Shown in pieces: positions 11,407 through 21,794 of a DNA stretch of 64,000 nucleotides. The notes below the pieces were generated by a model, which had not been told where the DNA came from, did no database searches, and worked only from the letters and a program-made list of their open reading frames with translations. How positions within the stretch are numbered: the first letter of the stretch is position 1; the number at the start of each line of letters is the position of its first letter. The position numbers and the translations under genes were made by a program. The stretch comes from Gordionus sp. m RMFG-2023 (lineage: Eukaryota; Nematomorpha; Gordioida; Chordodea; Parachordodidae): contig NC_088777.1 of assembly GCF_954871325.1 (NCBI RefSeq), positions 12,253,366 through 12,317,365 of the forward strand, written 5' to 3'.

Positions 11407-13200
11407 TTTTTTGTCCCTTATCTGTGATACATGCTCACTGATATTTTAATTTAACATTATTAGGATATATTTTTTTAGCTATTTCCTTTAAAAAAACTTG
11501 AAAAAGTTCAAAAATAGCGATTATGACAATTGTCACCTATCTATGATACATCCTCACTGAATTTTTAATTTAACATGTTTAGAATATATATTTTTAGCTA
11601 TTTCCTTTAAAAAAATTGAAAAAAGTTCAAAAATAAAGATTATGACAATTGTCACCTATCTATGATACATCCTCACTGAATTTTAAATTTAACATGTTTA
11701 GAATATATATTTTTAGCTATTTCCTTTAAAAAAATTAAAAAAGGTTCAAAAATAACGAATATGACAATTGTCACCTATCTATGATACATCCTCACTGAAT
11801 TTTTAATTTAACATGTTTAGAATATATATTTTTAGCTATTTCCTTTAGAAAAATTTGAAAAAGTTCAAAAATAGCGATTATGACAATTGTCACATATCTA
11901 TGATACATCCTCACTGAATTTTAAATTTAACATGTTTAGAATATATATTTTTAGCTATTTCCTTTAAAAAAAGTGAAAAAAGTTCAAAAATAACGATTAT
12001 GACAATTGTCACTATCTATGATACATCCTCACTGAATTTTAAATTTAACATGTTTAGAATATATATTTTTAGCTATTTCCTTTAAAAAATTTTGAAAAAG
12101 TTCAAAAATAGCGATTATGACAATTGTCACCTATCTATGATACATCCTCACTGAATTTTTAATTTAACATGTTTAGAATATATATTTTTAGCTATTTCCT
12201 TTAAAAAAATTGAAAAAAGTTCAAAAATAAAGATTATGACAATTGTCACCTATCTATGATACATCCTCACTGAATTTTTAATTTAACATGTTTAGAATAT
12301 ATATTTTTAGCTATTTCCTTTAAAAAAATAAAAAAAGGTTCAAAAATAACGAATATGACAATTGTCACCTATCTATGATACATCCTCACTGAATTTTTAA
12401 TTTAACATGTTTAGAATATATATTTTTAGCTATTTCCTTTAGAAAAATTTGAAAAAGTTCAAAAATAGCGATTATGACAATTGTCACCTATCTATGATAC
12501 ATCCTCACTGAATTTTAAATTTAACATGTTTAGAATATATATTTTTAGCTATTTCCTTTAAATAATGTGAAAAAAGTTCAAAAATAACGATTATGACAAT
12601 TGTCACCTATCTATGATACATCCTCACTGAATTTTTAATATAACATGTTTAGAATATATATTTTTAGCTATTTCCTTTAAAAAAATTGAAAAAAGTTCAA
12701 AAATAAAGATTATGACAATTGTCACCTATCTATGATACATCCTCACTGAATTTTAAATTTAACATGTTTAGAATATATATTTTTAGCTATTTCCTTTAAA
12801 AAAATTTGAAAAAGTTCAAAAATAGCGATTATGACAATTGTCACCTATATATGATATATCCTCACTGAATTTTAAATTTAACATGTTTAGAATATATATT
12901 TTGAGCTATTTCCTTTAAAAAAATTGAAAAAAGTTCAAAAATAACGATTATGACAATTGTCACCTATCTATGATACATCCTCACTGAATTTTTAATTTAA
13001 CATGTTCAGAATATATATTTTTAGCAATTTGCTATAAAAAAACTCAAAAAAGTTCAAAAATGTCGATTATGACAATTGTCACTTATCTATGGTACATCTT
13101 CACTGAAATTTTGATTTAACATGTCTACAATATATATTTTTATCTATTTCATTTAAAAAAATTCAAAAATAACCATCATAACAAATGCCTCTTTTCTATG
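11407..13200 (-). repeat. Right 119-bp tandem array (14 clear copies)
   Basis: Inverted copy of the left array. TGACAATTGTCA starts at 11524, 11643, 11762, 11881, 12000, 12118, 12237, 12356, 12475, 12594, 12713, 12832, 12951 and 13070, spaced 119 bp apart with one 118. Both arrays begin at the centre with the same truncated unit (TTTTGTCCCTTATCT here, its complement near 10020). From the centre outward the variant types run A C D A B A C D A B C A B and then a diverged unit. The first eight match the left array read from the centre. Confidence 0.96.
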
Positions 13201-13379
13201 GTACATCTTTACTTAAAAATTTTAAAAAATAACTATGATGGAATAGTTAAATCAGAGCGTTATAATTTAAAGAAGCTTTAAGAAACTTTCCCGCCTATAA
13301 TATTAATATCTACTAAATGTTATTTGACTTTTGGTCGAAAAAAATGATCTAGATATTTGGTTAGGTGAAAAAAAGCATC

Positions 13380-13800
13380 CCTAACTTTAAGGCGTCTTTT
13401 AAAAAACGATCCATATTTTGGGTCGGATTGAATAAAACGACCCGATGTTTGAGTCTGAGTCAGAAAAACGACCCAAACTTTGAGTTGGAGTCGAAAAATA
13501 CGATCTAAACTTCAAGTTTGAGTCGAAAAATACGACCCTAACTTCAAGTTTGAGTCGAAAAATACAACCCAAATTTTGAGTCCGAGTCGTAAAAAACGAC
13601 CCATATTTTGGGTCGAGGTCGTTTTTTTCGGCTTGGACTTGGGTCGGAGTCGAAAAAAACGACCCATATTTTGGGTCGAAGTCGTTTTTTTCGGCTTGAA
13701 CTCGGGTCGAAGTCGTAAAAAACGACCAAAACTTTGAGTTGGAGTCGAAAAAAACGACCCAAAATTTGGGTGAGCTCTGTTCGAGCCGACTCGGCTAAGC
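13380..13800 (-). repeat. Right subterminal CGACCC repeats
   Basis: Mirror image of the left subterminal block: repeated AAAACGACCC and GAGTCGAAAAA motifs in units of about 32-36 bp, running almost to the terminal inverted repeat. The spacing and wording match the left side closely, so the two ends are one long inverted repeat. Confidence 0.85.
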
Positions 13801-14006
13801 CGATTAACAACACTACGGGTCAACCTATAGGGAATATCATCAACAAATATAAGAAAGACTTGCATATTTAAGCCTTAAAAAATAAATAAAAGGAATATCA
13901 AAAAATGTTGAATTCTTTTTGTATATTTCTTATATATATATATCTCTAAAAAATATATATTATAACAAATTACCATATATGAAACTAAAGGGGAATGTGT
14001 TCCCGG

Positions 14007-15264
14007 TAGGCCTACGAAATAACGAATCGAATCGTTGCGCTATTCGTATTCGTACGAATAATAAAATCATTATTCGTTTCGATTCGTCGAATATTCGATT
14101 CGATAATTTTTGCAAAAAAAATTTTACAGATGTTTAAAGATGACACTTTTAAGGATTCTCTAAACTAATTGTCATTACAATATAAAAATTTATAGAAAAT
14201 AAACGAAATAAAACCCAATGATTTCATATAACGTTAACCAAACAAATTGACGAAAATATCCTATTTTTAGAATTGCTTATAAAAAAATATTTAGTGAAGC
14301 TGATTATGACAAAATAAAATTTTTAAAATTATAATCTATTTAAAAAATCTACATTTTAAATATTTGCATATAAAATATAACAAAATTTTAGAAAGTATTT
14401 CATTATAGATTTTATTTATTAAAAATACTTTAGCATAAATTTCCTTTATTTAATCATGTATTTATTTTTATTATTAATATCATTTTATTAGTTAGAGGTG
14501 AAGGTGATTATGACAAAATAAAATTTTTAAAATCATAATCTATTTAAAATATCTACATTTTAAATATTTGCATATAAAATATAACAAAATTTTAGAAAGT
14601 ATTTCATAATAAATTTTATTTAATATATAAAAATACTTTAGTAGCATAAATTTCCTTTATTTAATTATTAATATAATTTTTAGAGGTGATTATGACAATG
14701 TAATAGAGGATGAAGATATTATAATGCACTATCTGAATTAGATTGTCTTTAAAATCTGCCAAAAATAAGGTTACTAAATGGGAAAAGGATTTTCCTAATC
14801 AAATAATAAGAACTAGTCAAAAAAATTTAGTTATTTATCTGTAAGGAGCTCGAGAATATGGGAAAGAGGCACACTCTATAAAAATGTTTCGACTTGTTCA
14901 ATAACATCAAAAATGATTAAAACAATCAAAATAAAATAATTATATTTTACTTTGAAGCTTTCCCTTTTCTTCCATTAAACTTTTTCAGCAAATATAACTT
15001 GTTATGATTTGATATTTGATAATAGGAAATAAAATAAAACGAAATGATATCCACTAGGAAAATTTAATTACTTCTTTTTATTTTACTTGCAATAAAATAT
15101 TTGCGAATAATTACGAATATTTATATATAAATAATTTCGAATAGTACGAATAATTTTCCTAATTATTCATATTCGATTCGAAAGTTCGAATCGAATAATT
15201 GTGTTATTCGTATTCGTAAAATACGAATCGAATATCAAATAACAAATAATTCGTTTTAGGCCTA
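14007..15264. mobile_element. hAT-type element with TAGGCCTA ends (1,258 bp)
   Basis: The inverted ends TAGGCCTA...TAGGCCTA are flanked by an exact 8-bp duplication, GTTCCCGG (13999-14006 and 15265-15272). Inside both ends lie clusters of ATTCGATTCG/CGAATCGAAT motifs (about 14025-14110 and 15120-15250). The interior is AT-rich, has a tandem duplication of about 206 bp, and shows no transposase. It is a non-autonomous element, recent enough to keep a perfect target duplication. Confidence 0.9.
14301..14695 (+). repeat. Tandem duplication inside the TAGGCCTA element
   Basis: The string TGATTATGACAAAATAAAAT and about 150 following bases recur at 14301 and 14507. A partial third start is at 14687. 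The periods are 206 and 180 bp. Confidence 0.8.
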
Positions 15265-16489
15265 GTTCCCGGATATTTACTCTATCTTGAAAGAATGTTA
15301 CTTTATACAGTTCTAATAAATTAATGTATAAAAGGTTCGAACAGAGCCAATATTTTATTTTTTTATGAACCTTATCTAAACTATAATTATTATATTGGTA
15401 CGAACCTATGTTCATTAAAGTGAGATCTGGGTCACCGCCTTCATTATTCACAAAGCATAAATAAATTATAATGTTTAAGTATGTGTTTTATTAGAAGCAA
15501 CAATTTAGCATTATGATCGAATATTTAAATCATTCACAATTGTTTTTCGGGAAGTCTTTATAAATTTTTATTGTATGACCAAAAAATTAAAGAATAACTA
15601 GATCTGAATTAGTGGGGGAAAGAGTTTTCTTACGAATTTCGTCCGCCACTGATATATTTTACTAGTATATCTTCTTTAAAATATTATTTAGTATAGCAAA
15701 ACTTATCGAATAATATAATATATAAATAAATAACGTTATAGATAGTATATAAATATATAACTATACAATTAATTTATGATACCATGCCTCGTAATTAAAA
15801 AATTGGCAATAATTGTGAAAAAAAATATAATTCATAATTTTTTATGTGGAGTGTTTTGTGTTATATTGGTCTTTTCTTCTTCTCCTAAATGTAGCGTATA
15901 GGAATGATGGATTCCCGATTAATCATAAAACTTTCGGTTTTTATTACGCCCAAATAATGTTTCTTTAATTTCTGGAATTAACTAAATATCATTTAATTAT
16001 AGAGAATAAAACAATATTTTAGTTGAATATATATAGGAGTTCACAAGAGATACATAATACCTGGATTGCACCAATTTATAAAAACTGGAATATTTAAATT
16101 TAAAAATAAGTTATAGGCAAGAAAGTATTATAAATGGAAATCGAGATAGGCTTATTTTAAGTAGGAATCGTTTTTGAATCAACTTGAAAAGAAGGAATCA
16201 GCAAAAAAAAAGTTGATGAAGGCAATTCCTGTTTTTCATGTGGATCTGATCGATTTATTTCTCTTTATCACACATTCAATAGGTAAAATAGGGGTTAAAA
16301 AATCTAAATAAAATTAAATTAATAGATATTTCAGCATGGTTTTTTATAACATTTCCTATTTTAGGCAAAAACTAATATGTGCGAAATTTTATCGGCTCTA
16401 TTAGTATTTGATTAATTTATCCTTTTTGAGTATATAGATCAAAAAATTCCTGTGTGAAATAATTTTATATATTTTTTAACTATGATATT
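15265..16489. other. AT-rich DNA; one possible transposon end
   Basis: After the target duplication the sequence is mostly unremarkable. CGTCCGCCACTG near 15640 resembles the right end of a MITE starting CAGTGGCGG, but no partner end was found. A short plus-strand frame near 16230 reads NSCFSCGSD, a weak CxxC look-alike not supported by anything else. Confidence 0.35.
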
Positions 16490-16787
16490 CAGAGTTGTTA
16501 AAGCATCTAGGTATTTATACCTATACACACTTTAATAAAAGTATCTTAGATGCATTTTGATATAATTTTATTTTACATTTTTTGTAATGTCAAAGTTTAT
16601 TTCATTACAAATTCAAACCATTATTTAAAATATAACAAATATTACTTATAATTATAAAATTAAATATAAGATATCAATTCAATTGAAAATATTTAGCTCA
16701 CTTAAAAATTTATATTTTAACAATAAAATCCTAAATTAGGCATTAATTTTACTTAATTATAATAAAAATGTATCTTTAACAACCCTG
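16490..16787. mobile_element. hAT MITE, CAGAGTTGTTAAAG ends (298 bp)
   Basis: It begins CAGAGTTGTTAAAGCATCT and ends GTATCTTTAACAACCCTG, an imperfect inverted pair. The subterminal ATCTAGG and TATCTTAGATG motifs match the larger element at 60455-63937, so it is probably a deletion derivative of that family. Flanking 8-mers (ATGATATT and ATAATCAT) agree only partly, consistent with age. It has no coding capacity. Confidence 0.65.
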
Positions 16788-17351
16788 ATAATCATTAATC
16801 CTTAACAAAATATTTTAAATTTCATTATTATTAAAACTATAAAATTTTTATTATTCTGAGAAAAATTTTGAATTTTTTACAGTATACTACTAAGATGCTG
16901 TGGGAATGTATGTGCAAAATTTTAGCTTTACTTAGTAAGATACTTGTAATTATCTTGCATTATTTTTTCATTATATATATGAGGATTAAATGTATATTCC
17001 CAATTCAAGGTGTGATTATGTAGATTTGAGCCCAAACCAAGAAATAAAATTTTGAGCCTTATTACATTTAATGTTACACCAATTTTTATATAGAACCCAT
17101 AATAACTGTTATCTTCAATGAAAAATGAATAATATTTTTCATAAATAGTATTTTATTCACCCAATAAAATAATTTGTGTTATTCATGGTTTTGGGCAAAT
17201 TCAAATTAGGTATTGGCTCCCAAATTCTAGGTATCATGTATCTCTAAATTCTATATAAGAGTCCATATAAAGTATTCAACAAATAAAACTAGAATTTGTT
17301 ATTCCTGCATTCATTATAACTTTATTATTAACTTTTTTCTTATAAACTACT
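16788..17351. other. Probable 3' flank of the V-ATPase gene
   Basis: AT-rich sequence downstream of the minus-strand V-ATPase stop codon. The minus strand has several polyadenylation-like AATAAA strings. No other feature was recognised. Confidence 0.35.
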
Positions 17352-18711
17352 TTATATTTTCCTGATGAAAAAAAGTATTAGCATAAATATTAGATAACAT
17401 TTTTTTGAAATTTGCTTATAATCTAGTACTAAGATATATAAATTATATTTTATATAAAAAATCTGCATTAATATACAAATAATTTAAATTAATTACTTGA
17501 TTATAACCTTGTTCAAGCCTACTATCAAAAGTGTTAGCTACTTTTATTTTTCCAGATTTATTAGATGCCATAATACCTCCAAGACTTGACAAAATAAATT
17601 TATTTAATAAAGTATAAATTATTACTTATCTTCAGGCAAAAATTGACTAGAATTTACTTCTAAGGTAATATTTTGTCCAGCATTTTTTTGATAAACTTGT
17701 ATACATTCATTCAAAAGTCCCTAATAGACAAAATGATAGGTATTAAAATTTATTAAAAGCAACTTTGATTGTTTCAGCATCTGATTTTTTGCACTGTAGT
17801 ATAACTTCAGGCTCTAACAATTCAAATAAGCTCTAAAAATTAAATTGTAACTCTTAAGCATAAAATTTTTTAAACTTCAATTATTAATAGTTTCAATAAT
17901 TCTCTATATTTACCCTTTTCTTGCACAATTTTTGATAATTGTTTATGGGCTTCTTCAAGTACATGCTATAATATATAAATATAATATCTGAAAGGGATTT
18001 AGAAAATAATAATATTTTAGCATAAATAGTGCTGCCCTAAAATATTTGCCATATTTTGGCAAAAATTTACATTTGTTTAAAAATATAATAAAGGATGTGC
18101 TTTTGGTTAACATATTTTATGTCATGCCATTATAGTCTCATTTTCATATACTGATTTATAAAATTTTTTAAATTATTTTTATCAAATTTCAGCCTCCCTT
18201 GGACAATGCTCAATTAGTAAGTTGTAGGGGCAGCAACTGGGAATTAAAAAAAATAAAGATTATATTATAATAATTTATATAAGATAAATAATATTTAAAA
18301 ACTTGCATATGACTTTCTTTTGCTTTTAAAATTTTTAATTTAGATTGACTGGTTAGATTAGAATTTTGTCTATAAAATTTAATTTTAAAGAAAGTTATTT
18401 ATCATTTTATTTACATCTTCCTTTGTAATTCCACTAATTTTTCCTTTTTTTCATAATATTCCATAATTTTTACCCTTTGTTGTTGCACCAATTTACCCTT
18501 TTCAATGTTAAACTCTTCTTCAGCCTAGTAAATATATATATTACGTTATATATTCTAAAATATAACCTTAGCGTCAATTTCTTCCACTTTTTCACTAGCC
18601 TCTTGCTCTATAAAAGCCAGCATATGTTTGATCTTACATTTTTTATATAATTATATATTTATTTTAAGCAATATATACTTGTTTCTGAACATCAGCATCA
18701 CTCAACCCCAT
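17352..18711 (-). CDS. ATP6V1E: V-type proton ATPase subunit E
   Basis: Subunit E forms part of the peripheral stalk linking the V1 and V0 sectors of the vacuolar proton pump. Nine exons can be joined on the minus strand with GT-AG introns and consistent phase: 18711-18679, 18632-18567, 18524-18415, 18369-18303, 17965-17876, 17832-17764, 17720-17626, 17584-17497, 17414-17352. The product is about 226 residues, the usual family length. It starts [11 protein letters not shown], continues [17 protein letters not shown] and [11 protein letters not shown] (the N-terminal helical stalk), and keeps [16 protein letters not shown] in the conserved C-terminal region. Most introns are 41-46 nt; intron 4 is 337 nt and intron 8 is 82 nt. 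The last exon is the least certain, because its sequence is less conserved though its length fits. No disabling change is seen, so the gene looks functional. Confidence 0.93.
18028..18239. mobile_element. Possible MITE inside V-ATPase intron 4
   Basis: TAGTGCTGCCCTAAAATATT near 18028 and TAGGGGCAGCAACTG ending near 18239 are imperfect inverted repeats. The segment lies wholly inside the only long early intron of the V-ATPase gene and would account for most of its excess length over the 41-46 nt norm. No clear target duplication was seen. Confidence 0.4.
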
Positions 18712-19112
18712 TATTCCTAAATTTTCAAAGGACGAATGATGGATAGATTAAAATTATTATTAAATAATGCTAGGGATTAAAATTGCCTCCTGATCTAAAT
18801 TAAATATATTTAAATATCAATTTAACACGATGTTGTAATTAATAATATTAAAAGATATATGGTTATTATAAAATATATATATATTTATAAATAAAGAGAT
18901 AAACCCGTCCTTGACCATGTATTTTATTTACTTTATGGAAAAGAAATAAATACTCTGGCAACGAAGGGAAAGTTTGTAATATATTTACTTATCACGATTT
19001 ATTACGAATTTCATAGCTGTATATTTTATATTTTTCGTCGAAAAAAATTGCAATCACAATGAACAGTTGTTTGAATATATCAATAAAAGATCATTATAAT
19101 ATAATTGGTTAT
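18712..19112. other. Upstream flank of the V-ATPase gene
   Basis: Contains the 5' end region of the minus-strand gene. Purely AT-rich; no promoter motif could be assigned with confidence. Confidence 0.3.
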
Positions 19113-19384
19113 GACGTCAATTATGTGCTGAATTCTACGCGGCATTAATTCAGTGTGGCGACGGCGCCGCAGTGTCAATTCAGCGCCTATCTAATACAGT
19201 TGAAATTTATTAGTATTAAAAAAGGATCATTAAATAGAAGTCATGTTGAGGGTTATAAAAAGAAAAATTTAATTTAATTAACAAATATTTATACTCTGAT
19301 TTCTTTGGTGAGCCTACTTGCCATGTTAGAGATATGCTGATATTTTAAGTAAAGAATTAACAAAAGGGAAGTTTTCCATCATAT

Positions 19385-19660
19385 CCATGTGACCTATTGG
19401 TATATGATGTATGCTTGGAAAGTGAAGGTCCCAGTTTCAATCCTGGTAAGGAACTGTAAAAGTTTTCATGTTTTTCTTCGATGACTGATGTGTAAAGACA
19501 TATGTTAAGATAAATTTCTGAGCTGAGAAATGTCCCCGGTCACCGACAGGCTTGGACAGCTGGGTGCTAGTATACTTGTCCAATAAACCAAATGGAAGAT
19601 GACCATTTGAACTTGTGTGCCATTCAAGAATGATAGCTATCTCTAGCTCTAGGATAATGG
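19385..19660 (+). mobile_element. Possible tRNA-derived SINE
   Basis: GTGACCTATTGGTATA resembles a degraded A box. About 40 bp downstream GGTCCCAGTTTCAATCCTGG resembles a B box (GGTTCRANNCC-type) with a CCAG/CTGG T-stem. The following 200 bp, containing CCCCGGTCACCGACAGGC, is unlike the surrounding AT-rich DNA and ends near the start of readable hAT transposase. A tRNA-headed SINE inserted in the hAT is the likeliest reading. A decayed tRNA pseudogene is the alternative. Borders are approximate. Confidence 0.4.
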
Positions 19661-19699
19661 TGACCTCGGGGGTCGTTTTATTATCTCTAAAAATTTACC

Positions 19700-20105
19700 A
19701 TGTTACTCGTCTAGACAGGTCCATTATTGGGATTAATCTTCAGTACATTCAAAAAGCAAAAATTGTTCTGAGAACACTTGCAATGAAAGAAATTTTTGAA
19801 CGGCCCACTGCAGAAAATTTAAAACTCATTTTAATAAAAGTATTAAATGATTATGAAATAAAAACATCACAACTGTACACTATAACAACTGAAAATGGGG
19901 CAAATCTAAAAGATGGTAAAATTATTTATGGAGGATAGTGATGATGACTCAATTGTCTGAAAATGATGAAGAAAAACAAATACAAAATATAGATAATTAT
20001 GATATTTATACTAGTTTCACAAATGTACCTGATGAATTAGCAAGCAATCTTAATCATTCTCAATATGATATTATAAACATATCAACCAATCTACAATGGA
20101 CTTGA
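19700..20105 (+). pseudogene. hAT transposase fragment
   Basis: The frame reads IIGINLQYIQKAKIVLRTL, then ENLKLILIKVLNDYEIKTSQ and YTITTENGANLK. This matches the part of hAT transposases that carries the conserved TTDNGANM-type motif of the catalytic core. A stop ends this frame near 19936. Sequence like NDEEKQIQNIDNYDIYTSFT follows in another frame to about 20100, so the coding sequence is broken. No C-terminal domain was found. Confidence 0.8.
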
Positions 20106-20707
20106 TAATGATAATCCGGTGGCATATCCATCGTGATTTATACTCCGGTGGGAGTCAAGATACAATGGCCTCGATAGCTAAACTACGGTGGAAGATCCAA
20201 ATGGAATTGATAAGAATACTCTGTGGAATATCATAAACATAAATTAGATAAAAAGAGATAGCTAAAATAATGAAAAGGAGATACATTGAAGGAACTTACC
20301 ACCAGAAAAGGTAAAAGCTAAAAAAAAAAAACCAATAACTGTTTAGAAAATATTTATTGAGACTTAAAAATGTTTTTTCCTTTAAGACTGATAAAATTAG
20401 ACGTGATTAGTATATTTGTATTTTTAATACCCATAATATAAATAAATAAAATTGTGCGTTAATCCGTTTTTGATTAATTACAATAGAAAATTTGGCATAA
20501 ACATAATTTTTATATTTTAAGGATTTTTAATAAATCTAAAAACTGAGTTAGTCTTGTTTTAAAAGAAAAATTTTTTTTAAGCCAAATTATTTTCTGAATT
20601 AATATAATCGTTGTTAGATAACATTGGAAAATGCCAACCTCTATCATGAGATTTCCCTTTTGCTGATCCCTTATAAATCATTCTAAATAATTATTTCATT
20701 TTTTTTG

Positions 20708-20871
20708 GGCCCGATTTGGGTCTATTTATAAAAACGACCGATTAAGATTTTCGCCAAATTACTATGTAAAAATAAAGATAGAGGTCCACATTTTTTATTA
20801 CATTTGAGGGCAAAATCTCCAGGCTTACATAATATTGTCTTAAATCTTAATCGGGCCATTTAATAACACTA
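20708..20871. mobile_element. TAGTGTTGTTAAA-type MITE, degraded
   Basis: The right end CCATTTAATAACACTAATC matches the terminal repeat of the family seen intact at 59438-59660. The interior shares the AAATCTCCAGGCTTACATAA type of sequence with other copies. The left end is weak (GGGCCCGATTTGGG). Confidence 0.55.
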
Positions 20872-21485
20872 ATCACCATACCTTATAACATGGTATATTG
20901 GTACACCAATTAATACAATTAATGGTTAGCTAATTTTTTTAAAAATTTTATTAAATATCTTATTGATATTATACATTTTTAAATTGAGATTTTTTAAAAA
21001 AAATATAAAGAAATAATAAATAGGACTAACATTCAAAATGACTTCTATTTAATCATCCTTCTGTTTTTTTACCAATAAATTTATAATAAATTGCAAATGT
21101 ATTTGATGAGCGTCGAATTGAAGCCAAGCCGAATTGTCACAGCGCCGAATTGCCACTTCACTGAATTGATGCTGCGCCGTTTCCGCGCCGAATTGACGTG
21201 GGCTCGATATAATTAACAATTGGAAAAATAGCCATTATTAAATTCTTGAAAAATATATATTAAAAATTATAAATATTATGAATATTGAAATAAAGTATAT
21301 TGAACCTTATGAAGATCTGGAAATCAGATTGATATATTAAAATTAAAATTCCAAAGTAATAAAATAAGGTATAAATATAATTATAATACCTAAGAGAATT
21401 TTTATCGGATATATCCGTTGACATTTTTTTTTAATACACTATATATAAAAAAATTATTCATAAGTAACAGATAAATAATCTCTTC

Positions 21486-21688
21486 TAGTATTGTTGACCG
21501 GTTCGATTTGAGATGATTTTTAAAAACGGTTAACTCAATATTTTATCCAGGAAAATACTATGCAAGCCTAAAGATTTTGCTCATAGATGGCACAAAGATT
21601 TGGATATCTTATGCAATATTTTTCTGGCAAAAATATTGAGTTAAACGTTTTTGACTATCGATTCAAATCGAGGCTTTTAACAATACTA
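21486..21688. mobile_element. TAGTGTTGTTAAA-type MITE (203 bp)
   Basis: It starts TAGTATTGTTGACCGG and ends TTTTAACAATACTA. The element folds on itself, pairing ACTCAATATTTTA with TAAATATTGAGT-like sequence, and contains the family hallmark of ACGGTTAACTCAATATTTT followed by an AAGATTTTGCTCATAGATGG centre. The flanking 8-mers do not match. Confidence 0.7.
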
Positions 21689-21794
21689 GTTCTTATATAG
21701 TGACTTTTCAAATATAAAATTAAATTAATTATGAATAAGAATTTAAAATAGCGGGTTAAATAATTTCAATTTTAAAACAGATGATAAACTTTTA

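Larger units (their letters stand above)
8087..13815. mobile_element. Giant palindromic hAT element (5,729 bp) with satellite arms
   Basis: The ends TAGTGTTGTTAA...TTAACAACACTA and an exact 8-bp duplication define the element. It reads inward symmetrically from both sides: GGGTCG-type subterminal repeats of about 32-36 bp; a single-copy block (GTTATAATTTAAAGAAGCTT on the right, its complement on the left); then a tandem array of a 119-bp unit. The left arm is 8087-10035 and the right arm 11407-13815, so most of the element is one imperfect palindrome. The 1.37 kb centre holds a hAT dimerisation-domain frame (10142-10438), but I cannot see a complete transposase. The element is probably non-autonomous. 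The intact target duplication suggests insertion was not ancient. What the arrays do is unknown. Confidence 0.93.
19113..21200 (+). mobile_element. Decayed hAT element with CAATTCRGCGC motifs
   Basis: G+C-richer blocks at about 19113-19195 and 21110-21200 contain inverted copies of CAATTCAGCGC, CAATTCGGCGC and related motifs (for example GCGCCGAATTGACG at the right). Between them lies hAT transposase sequence. The ends look like CGTCAATT...AATTGACG, but no target duplication is apparent, so the borders are approximate. It also contains the SINE-like unit at 19385-19660 and a small MITE at 20708-20871. Confidence 0.65.

Noticed and set aside
8690-13200. Regular 119-bp arrays considered as CRISPR arrays
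   Set aside because: There are no unique spacers, the whole 119 bp is repeated, the context is eukaryotic, and the arrays lie inside a bordered transposon.
16225-16260. CFSCGSD string as a zinc knuckle
   Set aside because: Only two cysteines fit, the spacing to any histidine is wrong, and there is no retroelement context.
18186-18240. G+C-richer block in V-ATPase intron 4 considered as an extra exon or snoRNA
   Set aside because: It does not keep the reading frame between flanking exons, has no C/D or H/ACA boxes, and is better explained as one end of a MITE.
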